The position numbers were made by a program, and so were the translations under genes. The notes below the pieces were generated by a model, which was given only the letters and a program-made list of their open reading frames with translations, was not told the DNA's origin and ran no database searches. Below are positions 18,898 to 25,754 of a DNA stretch of 64,000 nucleotides, piece after piece (the stretch's first letter is position 1; each line of letters begins with the position of its first letter). Origin of the DNA: Sphingobium amiense (GTDB taxonomy: Bacteria; Pseudomonadota; Alphaproteobacteria; Sphingomonadales; Sphingomonadaceae); contig NZ_AP018664.1 of assembly GCF_003967075.1 (NCBI RefSeq), positions 3,560,001 to 3,624,000 of the forward strand, given 5' to 3'.

Positions 18898-19800
18898 ATG
18901 TCCCGATCCTACCCTGCTACGCCGCGAGCCGACGTCTATTCGCGCATTACTACCGAGATTGTATGTGCCATCGAAGCCGGTGCCGGCGATTGGCGTATGC
19001 CCTGGCACCATGATGGCGCTGCCACCACCAGGCCGCAGAACGTCACCTCCCGCCGCCGCTATCGCGGCGTCAACGTGCTCGCGCTCTGGATCGCAGCCGA
19101 AGCGGCTGCCTATTCCAGCGGTCTTTGGGGGACCTATCGCCAGTGGGCATCGCTTGGCGCACAGGTCCGCAAAGGTGAACGCGGAACGACGGTTGTGTTC
19201 TGGAAACAGGCCGCATCGCGCACCGATGATGATCATGACGATGGCGAAGCCGGACCCGGCCGCATGTTCGCGCGGGCCTTCACCGTGTTCAACCTCGCCC
19301 AGGTCGAGGGCTATGAACCCTCACCTGTCGCAGTTCTACCCGAGGGCGAGCGGTTCGGGCACGCCGAAGCTTTCGTCGCGGCCCTCAAGATCCCGGTCAC
19401 CGAGGGCGCCTACGATGCGCACTACCGGATCGACCTCGATCACATCTTCATGCCGACCTTTGCCTCGTTTCGGGATGCATCAGCACAGATGGGCACGCTT
19501 TTGCATGAGGCGGCCCACGCCACAGGGGCAAAGCACCGGCTCGACCGCAACTTTGCCGAACGTTTCAAGCGCGACAGCTTGGCGATCGAGGAAATTTGCG
19601 CTGAACTGACCGCATCGTTCGTGCTCGCCGACCTCGGGATCGCTCACCATCCGCGGGCCGATCATGCCGCCTACGTAGCATCGTGGTTGCGCGCACTCAA
19701 AGACGACCCTCGTGCCATCTTCACCGCCGCCAGCAAGGCGCAGGCGGCCGCCGACTGGATGCACGCCCAGCAGCCCCAGCCTGAGGAGATGGCCGCATGA
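18898..19800 (+). CDS. ArdC-like antirestriction protein (intact, carried by the trio element)
   Basis: A 300-residue ArdC-type protein with both domains. The N-terminal ssDNA-binding region (about 10-135) has MPWHHDG, RRYRGVNVLALW and VRKGERGTTVVF. The C-terminal metallopeptidase-like region has HEAAH (203-207), a downstream EEICAELTASFV helix and the ending AAYVASWLRALKDDPRAIF. The start at 18898 follows GTGGAG. It belongs to the same family as the disrupted gene but is clearly diverged. It lies inside the insertion, so the element brings a replacement for the gene it breaks. Confidence 0.9.
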   Translation: MSRSYPATPRADVYSRITTEIVCAIEAGAGDWRMPWHHDGAATTRPQNVTSRRRYRGVNVLALWIAAEAAAYSSGLWGTYRQWASLGAQVRKGERGTTVVFWKQAASRTDDDHDDGEAGPGRMFARAFTVFNLAQVEGYEPSPVAVLPEGERFGHAEAFVAALKIPVTEGAYDAHYRIDLDHIFMPTFASFRDASAQMGTLLHEAAHATGAKHRLDRNFAERFKRDSLAIEEICAELTASFVLADLGIAHHPRADHAAYVASWLRALKDDPRAIFTAASKAQAAADWMHAQQPQPEEMAA

Positions 19801-19857
19801 TCCGCGCCCCGAAAATTTGCGGTGGAAGTCACATTAGGGCTGGACTGTCAGGATATG

Positions 19858-20087
19858 TGGCTGAACAGACCGCAGCTTTCAGTTGCGCCGCGCTCGGGAT
19901 CCTGCCGACCGTCCGCCATGCCGATTACATCGGATCGTGGCTGGAGGTCATGCGCGAGGATTCCCGCGCCATTGTCCGCGCGGCCTCGCAGGCCAGCAAG
20001 GCGGCGGACTGGCTGCTGTCGCATCTGCTTGCCGAAGACACCGGGGAGTCGGATGCGAGCGAAACCGACCGGAGGGCGGCGGCATGA
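19858..20087 (+). pseudogene. ArdC-like antirestriction protein, 3' part (interrupted)
   Basis: The frame continues the 5' fragment: AEQTAAFSCAALGILPTV, RHADYIGSWLEVMRED and IVRAASQASKAADWLL, the C-terminal helices of ArdC, then an acidic tail to the stop at 20087. Joined to residue 246 of the 5' part this gives a normal ~320-residue protein. An apparent start at 19797 lies in the inserted DNA and is not a real gene start. The stop overlaps the next ATG (20084). Confidence 0.9.
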
Positions 20088-20480
20088 TCCTCCTGACAGG
20101 CGCACAGCACGACCGCCTGCTGGCCAATGGTCGCCAGCGCGATCAAGATCACATCCCCGGTCGTGAAGTTCTTCAATCCCATCGGTGAAGGCGTCTGGCT
20201 CGCTACCGAGCTGGATGAGGATGGCGACATCATGTTCGGCCTGGCGGATCTCGGCCATCCCGAACTGGGTTCGTGGAGCCTTGGCGAGATGCAGTCAGTC
20301 CGGCTGCCATTCGGCATGGGCATCGAGTGCGATCTGCTGTTCACCGGCGATTTCCCGATCTCGGTCTGGGCCGAGGCCGCCCGTGAGACCGGCAGCATCC
20401 GCGCCGCCGAGCGTTTGCTCTACGGCGTCGGCGCGAGCTTTTCCCGCACATCCGCCGATACAGAAAACCGGAGTGCCTGA
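20084..20480 (+). pseudogene. DUF2958 protein with a frameshift
   Basis: The N-terminus MILLTGAQHDRLLANG begins at 20084, coupled by ATGA to the ArdC tail, and runs in one frame to about 20155. The rest (PVVKFFNPIGEGVWLATELD, LADLGHPELGSWSLGEM, TGDFPISVWAEAARETGSI) is in another frame to 20480. Removing one C from CCCC at 20155-20158 restores a ~131-residue DUF2958 protein, a common companion of ArdC and ParB genes on conjugative elements. The function is unknown. It may be a true inactivation or a sequencing error. Confidence 0.8.
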
Positions 20481-20520
20481 TTTCCGGGTTTCAGGTTCTG
20501 CGGCTGGCGTCGCTCTCTTC

Positions 20521-20604
20521 AGAGGAAGAGGGCGGCGCTTCGCTTCGTGACGGGCTGATAGCCGGAGAGAGAGGCTCACCGGCGTCCGTCATGGAGTAAC
20601 TGAC
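20521..20604 (+). promoter_or_regulatory. Structured 5' leader C (upstream of the ParB-like gene)
   Basis: TGACGG (20548-20553) pairs with CCGTCA (20586-20591), enclosing a perfect GCCGG (20561-20565)/CCGGC (20579-20583) stem whose loop reads AGAGAGAGGCTCA. The ribosome binding site GGAG (20593-20596) follows, then ATG at 20605. The loop is shared almost letter for letter with leader D. Confidence 0.65.
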
Positions 20605-22743
20605 ATGGCCACTGCCGTTCAGAAGATCACCCTGTCGTCCTCGCGCGACATTCCCTTCAACAAGCTGGTGCTCAGCCAGTCCAACGTCCGGCGCGTCAAG
20701 GCCGGCATCTCGGTCGAGGAACTGGCCGAGTCCATCGCCCGCCGCGGCCTGATCCAGTCCCTGCATGTCCGTCCGGTGGTGGATGCCGGGGGCAAGGAAA
20801 CCGGCATGTTCGAGGTGCCCGCCGGCGGTCGCCGGTTCCGGGCGCTGGAACTGCTGGTCAAGCAGAAGCGCCTCGCCAAAAGTGCGCCGGTCCCGTGCGT
20901 GGTGTCGGAGGCCAGCGCCGATGTGCTGATCGACGAGGTATCGCTCGCCGAGAATATCGAGCGCGCTCCGCTGCATCCGCTCGATCAGTTCCGCGCTTTC
21001 CAGGCCATGCGCGAAAAGGGCATGACCGAGGAAGCCATCGCCGCCGCCTTCTTTGTGGATGCCAAGGTGGTGAAGCAGCGCCTGCGTCTGGTTTCCGTCT
21101 CACCGGCATTGCTCGACGTCTATGCCGAGGACGGCATGACGCTGGAACAACTCATGGCCTTCAGCGTCAGTTCTGACCATGCCCGTCAGGAGCAGGTCTG
21201 GGAAGCGATCAGGGATGGCTGGCAGAAGGAACCCTACCACATCCGACGCCTGCTGACCGAAACCACAGTCCGCGCCGCCGACAAACGGGCGGTGTTCGTT
21301 GGTATCGATGCCTATGAAGAGGCTGGCGGCTGCGTGCTGCGTGATCTCTTTCAGCAGGACGATGGTGGCTGGCTGCAAGATCCGGTGCTGCTCGACCGGT
21401 TGGTGGGCGAAAAACTGAAGGCCGAGGGCGAAGCCATCGCCGCCGAGGGCTGGAAATGGATCGAGGTCGCCATCACCTTCCCCTATGGTCACGACCATGG
21501 CCTACGCCAGATTGTCGGCACCACGGTCGATCTGAGCGAAGAGGAACGCGCCACCCGCGAAGCATTGCGCGACGAGTATGACCGGCTTGAAGTCGAATAT
21601 GGCGAGGCGGACGAGCTGCCTGACGAGATCGACGCCCGCTTGGGTGAGATCGAACTGGCTCTGGAAACCTTCGAGCGCCGTCCGATGACCTTCGAGCCGG
21701 ACCAGATCAGCATGGCGGGTGTCTTCATCAGCATCGACGCCGATGGCGCATTGCTGATCGAGCGCGGCTATGTTCGCGCCGAAGATGAAACGCCTGCGGA
21801 ACCGGAAGCTGAAATCGTTGACCCGGAAACCGGCGAGGTGATCCAGCGGTCAGAACCGGAGGTAAGCCGCATGGGTGCAGTTATCACGCTGGGCGGCCAG
21901 GCGGTCGAAACTGAGGAGGAAGACGAGGCCGACATCATCAAGCCGCTGCCCGATCGCCTGGTCAGCGAGCTGACCGCGCATCGCACGCTGGCGCTGCGGG
22001 ATGCGGTGGCAGTAAACCCGCATGTCGCTATGACGGCACTGCTGCACAGGCTGGCCATGGATTGCTTCATGCCGCATTCCAGCAAGGGATGCCTCGAAGC
22101 CCAGGTCCGGGAGGTTCATCTGCCCGCACAGGCCGAGGATCTGCGCGACAGCGCGTCGGCCAAGGCTATCGCTGACCGCCACGAACGCTGGTGCGATCAT
22201 GTCCCGGCAGACGATGCCGCCCTCTGGGATTGGCTGACCGATCTGGACGATGGGTCGCGCATGGAGTTACTCGCCCATTGCGTCAGCTTCGGTGTCAATG
22301 CGCTCTATGAGAAGCCGAACCCTTACAGTGGCACGGGCGTCAGCCAGCACGGGCTGGACATCCGCCTGTCGCAGGCTGACCGGCTGGCCCGTTCGACCGG
22401 CCTCGACATGGTGGCCGTGGGCTGGCGGCCGACGGTCGGCAATTATCTCGGCCGCGTGACCAAGCCGCGTATCCTTGAAGCTGTACGTGAAGGGGCCGGA
22501 GACCGGGCCGCCGAGTTGATCGGACATCTCAAGAAGGGCGACATGGCCAAGGAAGCCGAACGCCTGCTGGCGGAAACCGGCTGGCTGCCTGAGCCGCTGC
22601 GCATGGCGGACGAGGGTATCGAAGTCGACCCGGCATCGGGCATTGCGGCGGAAGCCGACAATCTGCCCGATTTCCTCTCCGGCGATGGCGAGGACGACCC
22701 CGCTGACGATGAGGAAGAACAGCATATGGTCGCTGCTGAATAG
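20605..22743 (+). CDS. ParB/RepB-family protein, long form
   Basis: A 712-residue ParB-like protein. The N-terminal ParB/sulfiredoxin nuclease-like domain (about 15-135) shows LVLSQSNVRRVKAGISVEEL, AGGRRFRALELL and ENIERAPLHPLDQFRAF, followed by a KorB/HTH-like helical stretch (EEAIAAAFFVDAKVVKQRL). The remaining ~500 residues, rich in acidic linkers (about 395-450), are typical of ICE/plasmid ParB-like proteins and are of unknown role. It is not next to ParA (20 kb away), so it may act as a DNA-binding regulator or CTP/nuclease-type ParB rather than a classical partition partner. The start follows leader C. Confidence 0.88.
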   Translation: MATAVQKITLSSSRDIPFNKLVLSQSNVRRVKAGISVEELAESIARRGLIQSLHVRPVVDAGGKETGMFEVPAGGRRFRALELLVKQKRLAKSAPVPCVVSEASADVLIDEVSLAENIERAPLHPLDQFRAFQAMREKGMTEEAIAAAFFVDAKVVKQRLRLVSVSPALLDVYAEDGMTLEQLMAFSVSSDHARQEQVWEAIRDGWQKEPYHIRRLLTETTVRAADKRAVFVGIDAYEEAGGCVLRDLFQQDDGGWLQDPVLLDRLVGEKLKAEGEAIAAEGWKWIEVAITFPYGHDHGLRQIVGTTVDLSEEERATREALRDEYDRLEVEYGEADELPDEIDARLGEIELALETFERRPMTFEPDQISMAGVFISIDADGALLIERGYVRAEDETPAEPEAEIVDPETGEVIQRSEPEVSRMGAVITLGGQAVETEEEDEADIIKPLPDRLVSELTAHRTLALRDAVAVNPHVAMTALLHRLAMDCFMPHSSKGCLEAQVREVHLPAQAEDLRDSASAKAIADRHERWCDHVPADDAALWDWLTDLDDGSRMELLAHCVSFGVNALYEKPNPYSGTGVSQHGLDIRLSQADRLARSTGLDMVAVGWRPTVGNYLGRVTKPRILEAVREGAGDRAAELIGHLKKGDMAKEAERLLAETGWLPEPLRMADEGIEVDPASGIAAEADNLPDFLSGDGEDDPADDEEEQHMVAAE

Positions 22744-22799
22744 CACTCATGCGGGGCGGCTTCGGTCGCCCCGTTCTAACCGCTCCGTTTCCGTAACTC

Positions 22800-22826
22800 G
22801 CCCGATCCTCGTGATCGGGCTTTTTC
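22800..22826 (+). terminator. Rho-independent terminator after the ParB-like gene
   Basis: GCCCGATC and GATCGGGC form a strong stem with a short CTCGT loop, followed by TTTTTC. It separates the ParB-like gene from the next ORF, whose ribosome binding site (GGAG) sits 12 bases further on. Confidence 0.8.
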
Positions 22827-22840
22827 TTTGGAGAGCCGCC

Positions 22841-23146
22841 ATGGCTGCCAGCATCGACGTTGATGAAATATTTGCTCAGGATCGGGAAAACCGTCCGCTG
22901 GAGCGTACACTGCCCTGGGAGGAAAGCCGCGACGGCATGACCGTTGTTGTGGAGCCAAAGCCCCATTGGGCCGAAGATATGCGCGTTTTCCGGCTCGATG
23001 CCCGTGAATACTGCCGCTATGCCGAATGGACTGCCCATGGCGGCCGTGCGCGCTTCTATGGTCACATCGATACATCGGGCGACGATCTGATGATGAAAGC
23101 CCGCGCGATGGTTGCCCGCGAAATTGCCGATGGGCTTTGGAGCTGA
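22841..23146 (+). CDS. Hypothetical ICE protein
   Basis: A 101-residue protein of unknown function (start MAASIDVDEIFAQDRENRPL; contains VFRLDAREYCRYAEWTAHGG and a C-terminal MVAREIADGLWS). The ATG at 22841 follows GGAGAGCCGCC. It is acidic, without membrane segments or a recognised motif. A position between ParB and other small ICE ORFs suggests a leading-region or maintenance role, but this is inference. Confidence 0.65.
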   Translation: MAASIDVDEIFAQDRENRPLERTLPWEESRDGMTVVVEPKPHWAEDMRVFRLDAREYCRYAEWTAHGGRARFYGHIDTSGDDLMMKARAMVAREIADGLWS

Positions 23147-23563
23147 AGACCCGATCGCAGGGTCTCTGGCCGTGAGGATGGGATGTCTGCACCGGACGGG
23201 CCCAATCCGGCTTCACCATGCAATCCGCCATCCCGATCAGGACAAGCGGCAGCCATCTCTGGCCTGAAGGAACACGATCCTGATGCCAGCATGGTGGCAA
23301 GGCTGACGCGGCAGAGCATCTGCGACGGGTATCCGGCATCCTGTCAGATGCGAAAAACCACCCCCGCTTCCATTCGCAAACCTTGGTCCGATCCGTCTCT
23401 TTGACATTCAACCCCAAAGGGGTCGGCTTACGCGCGCGTGCCGCCCTCGGGGATTCGGGAAAAGTCCGAACGCCCTCGGGTGATTGCAGATCCGGTCAGA
23501 CACTTCGGGCGCCTGTCGCGCGGGGGATGGTCCCCCGCCTCCCAAAGACAGGAGCCGGAACCC
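23147..23563. other. Intergenic stretch without a convincing gene
   Basis: Short ORFs here lack ribosome binding sites and family signals. It holds two compact hairpins, CCCCAAAGGGG (about 23411-23421) and GCGGGGGATGGTCCCCCGC-like pairing (about 23521-23538), the latter just before the next small gene. These may be a leader or a transcription stop. Confidence 0.4.
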
Positions 23564-23728
23564 ATGTCCTATGCAGATGCCACCGCCTTCGCCGCCAGCC
23601 TTGCCGCCACGCTGATGGTTTCGATCGTTGTGTTCCAGGCCGGAGACGGCACCCACGCCGCGTGCCCTGCCGCCGAGTTCGACGGCGACGACGACATGGT
23701 GAAGCTGGAGCTGGACCCGTGGGAATAA
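23564..23728 (+). CDS. Small membrane-associated protein
   Basis: A 54-residue ORF with ribosome binding site AGGAG at 23550-23554 and ATG at 23564. Residues 5-26 (ADATAFAASLAATLMVSIVVF) form one hydrophobic segment, followed by an acidic C-terminus (EFDGDDDMVKLELDPWE). No family is recognised; a single-span anchored protein is the most that can be said. Confidence 0.5.
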   Translation: MSYADATAFAASLAATLMVSIVVFQAGDGTHAACPAAEFDGDDDMVKLELDPWE

Positions 23729-23842
23729 GGCGCGAAAGCGCCTCATCCCCGACGGCCCGAGCGCGGCAGCCCGCGCTTCGGGCCTTCAGCGCCTCGCGAT
23801 GGTTCCCATCGCCGGCAGCGGAACCGGGAACGAGCCCGGTCA

Positions 23843-23927
23843 GAGAGGAAGAGTGCGGGCCGTTCGGCCGTGACGGGTTGAGGGTCGGAGAGAGAGGCTC
23901 ACCGGCGCCCGTCATGGAGTGATCCCG
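23843..23927 (+). promoter_or_regulatory. Structured 5' leader D
   Basis: A GGCC-GTTC-GGCC hairpin (about 23858-23869) is followed by the outer stem TGACGGG (23871-23877)/CCCGTCA (23908-23914) enclosing GTCGG (23884-23888)/CCGGC (23902-23906). GGAG (23916-23919) and ATG (23928) follow. It is the best-formed of the four leaders and shares the loop AGAGAGAGGCTCA with leader C. Confidence 0.65.
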
Positions 23928-24476
23928 ATGACCTTTGCCCGTTCCGAAACCTTCCGTTCCATCGGCCAGATTCTGGCTGCCGATGTTCTGCCCGCGCTTT
24001 ATCGGTCGCAAAAGCTGCCGCTGCGTATCTCATGCCTTGGCGTGGCCAGTTATGACGCCAGTGACGCGGCGAACGGTTTTGACCGCGTGATCCCGCTTGG
24101 CGAATGCCCGTCACCGGAAGAGGCCATCCAGGCCGCAGCCTTGCGCCTGTCGCGCGGTGATATTCGCACGGGGCCGGACAGCTTTCCGTATTTTCAGCCG
24201 CGCATCATGCTCATTCAGGACCGAGATCAGCGCCTGGTCCTCGCCGGTGAAATCCGCGCCGGCATTATCCTCTGGCAACAGCCAGTCGCATCCGATGCCG
24301 AGGCACGCAGGATCGTGACCGAGGCCAGCCGCCTGCGCAGTATGGCATTCCGGGCCTCGGACCCCGGTGATGCGAGACGGCTGCGTTACCGCGCCGCTGC
24401 GCTGGAGGCCCGATTGGTCGATCCCTTCTGGCGCGAAACCTCGGCCGATCTACTCCGCCTGCCACAGGCCGCCTGA
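23928..24476 (+). CDS. Hypothetical ICE protein under leader D
   Basis: A 182-residue protein (start MTFARSETFRSIGQILAADV) with a mixed alpha/beta first half (RISCLGVASYD, RIMLIQDRDQRLVLAGEI) and an Arg/Ala-rich helical second half. I do not recognise a family. Sharing the structured leader with ArdC and ParB puts it in the same regulatory group, so a role in establishment after transfer is a reasonable guess. The ATG at 23928 is set by the GGAG at 23916-23919. Confidence 0.65.
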   Translation: MTFARSETFRSIGQILAADVLPALYRSQKLPLRISCLGVASYDASDAANGFDRVIPLGECPSPEEAIQAAALRLSRGDIRTGPDSFPYFQPRIMLIQDRDQRLVLAGEIRAGIILWQQPVASDAEARRIVTEASRLRSMAFRASDPGDARRLRYRAAALEARLVDPFWRETSADLLRLPQAA

Positions 24477-24541
24477 GCTTCACCCATTTCATCCCATTCG
24501 GCTCGGCCATACGCCGAGCCATGTCATGTCCGGAGACCGTC

Positions 24542-24958
24542 ATGGCCGACTATTACATGCACTTTTCCTGCCTGCTCGACGTAGGCACCCCCGCAAACGC
24601 CGCCCGCGCGCTCGATCTCTACAACGCTCTGGCAGATGACAATGCCGCTGAGGATCCGCCCTCGGATGGCTTCCTGCTCTCCATCCAGCCAGAGCATGGC
24701 GGTACGCAACTCTGGATGCGCGATGATGTCACGGGTGACCCTGAGCATGTCATCCAATTCGTCAAACGCTGCGCTGCCGAATTTGGCCTGAGCGGATTGT
24801 GGGGTTTCCAGTACGCAAATAGCTGCTCGAAACCGCGCATCGACGGATTTGGTGGTGGGGCGCATGTCCTTGATCTCGCCACCGGCGAGACAGTGGACTG
24901 GATCTATACCGATGGCTGGCTTTCCTCGGTTCTGGAAGGGAGAGCCCCCTATGCCTGA
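24542..24958 (+). CDS. Hypothetical ICE protein
   Basis: A 138-residue acidic protein (MADYYMHFSCLLDVGTPANA; HGGTQLWMRDDVTGDPEHVI; DLATGETVDWIYTDGW). The layout suggests a small alpha/beta fold without membrane segments. It overlaps the next gene by 8 bases, so the two are translationally coupled and may act together. Function unknown. Confidence 0.65.
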   Translation: MADYYMHFSCLLDVGTPANAARALDLYNALADDNAAEDPPSDGFLLSIQPEHGGTQLWMRDDVTGDPEHVIQFVKRCAAEFGLSGLWGFQYANSCSKPRIDGFGGGAHVLDLATGETVDWIYTDGWLSSVLEGRAPYA

Positions 24959-25595
24959 GGTCATCGAAACCACCGTCTATCGCCTCAACGAATTGTCTGA
25001 TGCGGCAAAGGACAAGGCCCGTGCTTGGTATCGTGAGGGCGGCTTCGACTATGACTGGTACGATGCCGTCTATGAGGATTTCCAGCGCATCGCGGAAATC
25101 CTCGGGTTGAACCTCAAGACCCGCACCGTCCGATTGATGGGCGGCGGCACCCGGCAGGAACCCTGCATCTGGTTCCGCGGCTTCTGTTCACAAGGTGACG
25201 GTGCGTGCTTTGAATCGTGGTATTCCTACCGGAAACATGCTCCGCGCCTTATCCGGGAGCACGCACCGCAGGACACCGAATTGCATCGTATCGCCGATGC
25301 CCTTCAGGCGGTCCAGCGCCGCAACTTCTATCAGCTTCGCGCCGATGCCAGCCATCGCGGCCATTATTATCACGAATACTGCATGTCGATCACGGTCGAG
25401 CGCGACAGCCCGACCTGGCAGGACATGACCGCTGATGCCGAGGAGGCGGTCATCGAGGCGCTGCGCGATCTGGCCCGCTGGCTCTACCGCCAGCTTGAGC
25501 GCGAGTATGATTATCTGTCCTCGGACGAGGCTGTCGATGAAACCATTGCCGCCAATGAATACACCTTCACCGCAGCTGGTCGCCGCTTCGGATGA
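24951..25595 (+). CDS. Hypothetical protein, 'antitoxin of TA stability system'-like
   Basis: A 214-residue protein rich in Tyr, His and Trp (AWYREGGFDYDWYDAVYEDF, ASHRGHYYHEYCMSITVERD, LERSEYDYLSS-type tail). Similar proteins on phages and ICEs are often named antitoxins of a toxin-antitoxin stability system in databases; I recall the label but know of no functional proof. It is coupled to the preceding gene by an 8-base overlap. Together the pair could be a two-gene module. A strong terminator follows. Confidence 0.6.
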   Translation: MPEVIETTVYRLNELSDAAKDKARAWYREGGFDYDWYDAVYEDFQRIAEILGLNLKTRTVRLMGGGTRQEPCIWFRGFCSQGDGACFESWYSYRKHAPRLIREHAPQDTELHRIADALQAVQRRNFYQLRADASHRGHYYHEYCMSITVERDSPTWQDMTADAEEAVIEALRDLARWLYRQLEREYDYLSSDEAVDETIAANEYTFTAAGRRFG

Positions 25596-25614
25596 TCCCG
25601 AGAAGACACTGACA

Positions 25615-25647
25615 AGCGCCCCACCGTCCGGTCGGGGCGCTTTTTTT
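25615..25647 (+). terminator. Rho-independent terminator
   Basis: AGCGCCCC (25615-25622) pairs with GGGGCGCT (25634-25641), followed by seven T. It closes the transcription unit before the helicase gene. Confidence 0.88.
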
Positions 25648-25754
25648 ATGCTGCGCTTTGAGAGTCAGAGGCGGGCCGGAAGGGGTTAAGTCCGGGCGGT
25701 CGAGAGAGAGCGCTGTTCGGACTCTTCCATTTCTGCTCTCCTGAGGTTTCCGAC

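Larger units (their letters stand above)
13264..19857 (+). mobile_element. Tyrosine-recombinase-trio element carrying an ArdC gene
   Basis: A 6.6-kb insertion splitting the first ArdC gene. Its ends carry a short imperfect inverted repeat: TATCTGGACAGTC at 13265-13277 and, inverted, GACTGTCAGGATA at 19843-19855 (11 of 13 match). Inside are three tyrosine recombinase genes overlapping by 4 bases each, then a complete ArdC gene. The organisation resembles RIT elements and Tn554-like transposases, but the proteins (463, 595, 741 residues) are larger than usual RIT recombinases and cargo is present. No target duplication is evident beyond one or two bases. Confidence 0.8.

Noticed and set aside
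19797-20087. Separate 96-residue gene after the second ArdC
   Set aside because: Its first 20 residues are encoded by the element end; the rest is the C-terminus of the interrupted ArdC.
20151-20160. Programmed frameshifting at the C-runs (also 41199-41201)
   Set aside because: No slippery heptamer, pseudoknot or internal Shine-Dalgarno was seen; simple indels explain both.
20127-20480. Stand-alone gene starting at 20127
   Set aside because: It lacks the DUF2958 N-terminus, which is present in the neighbouring frame from 20084.
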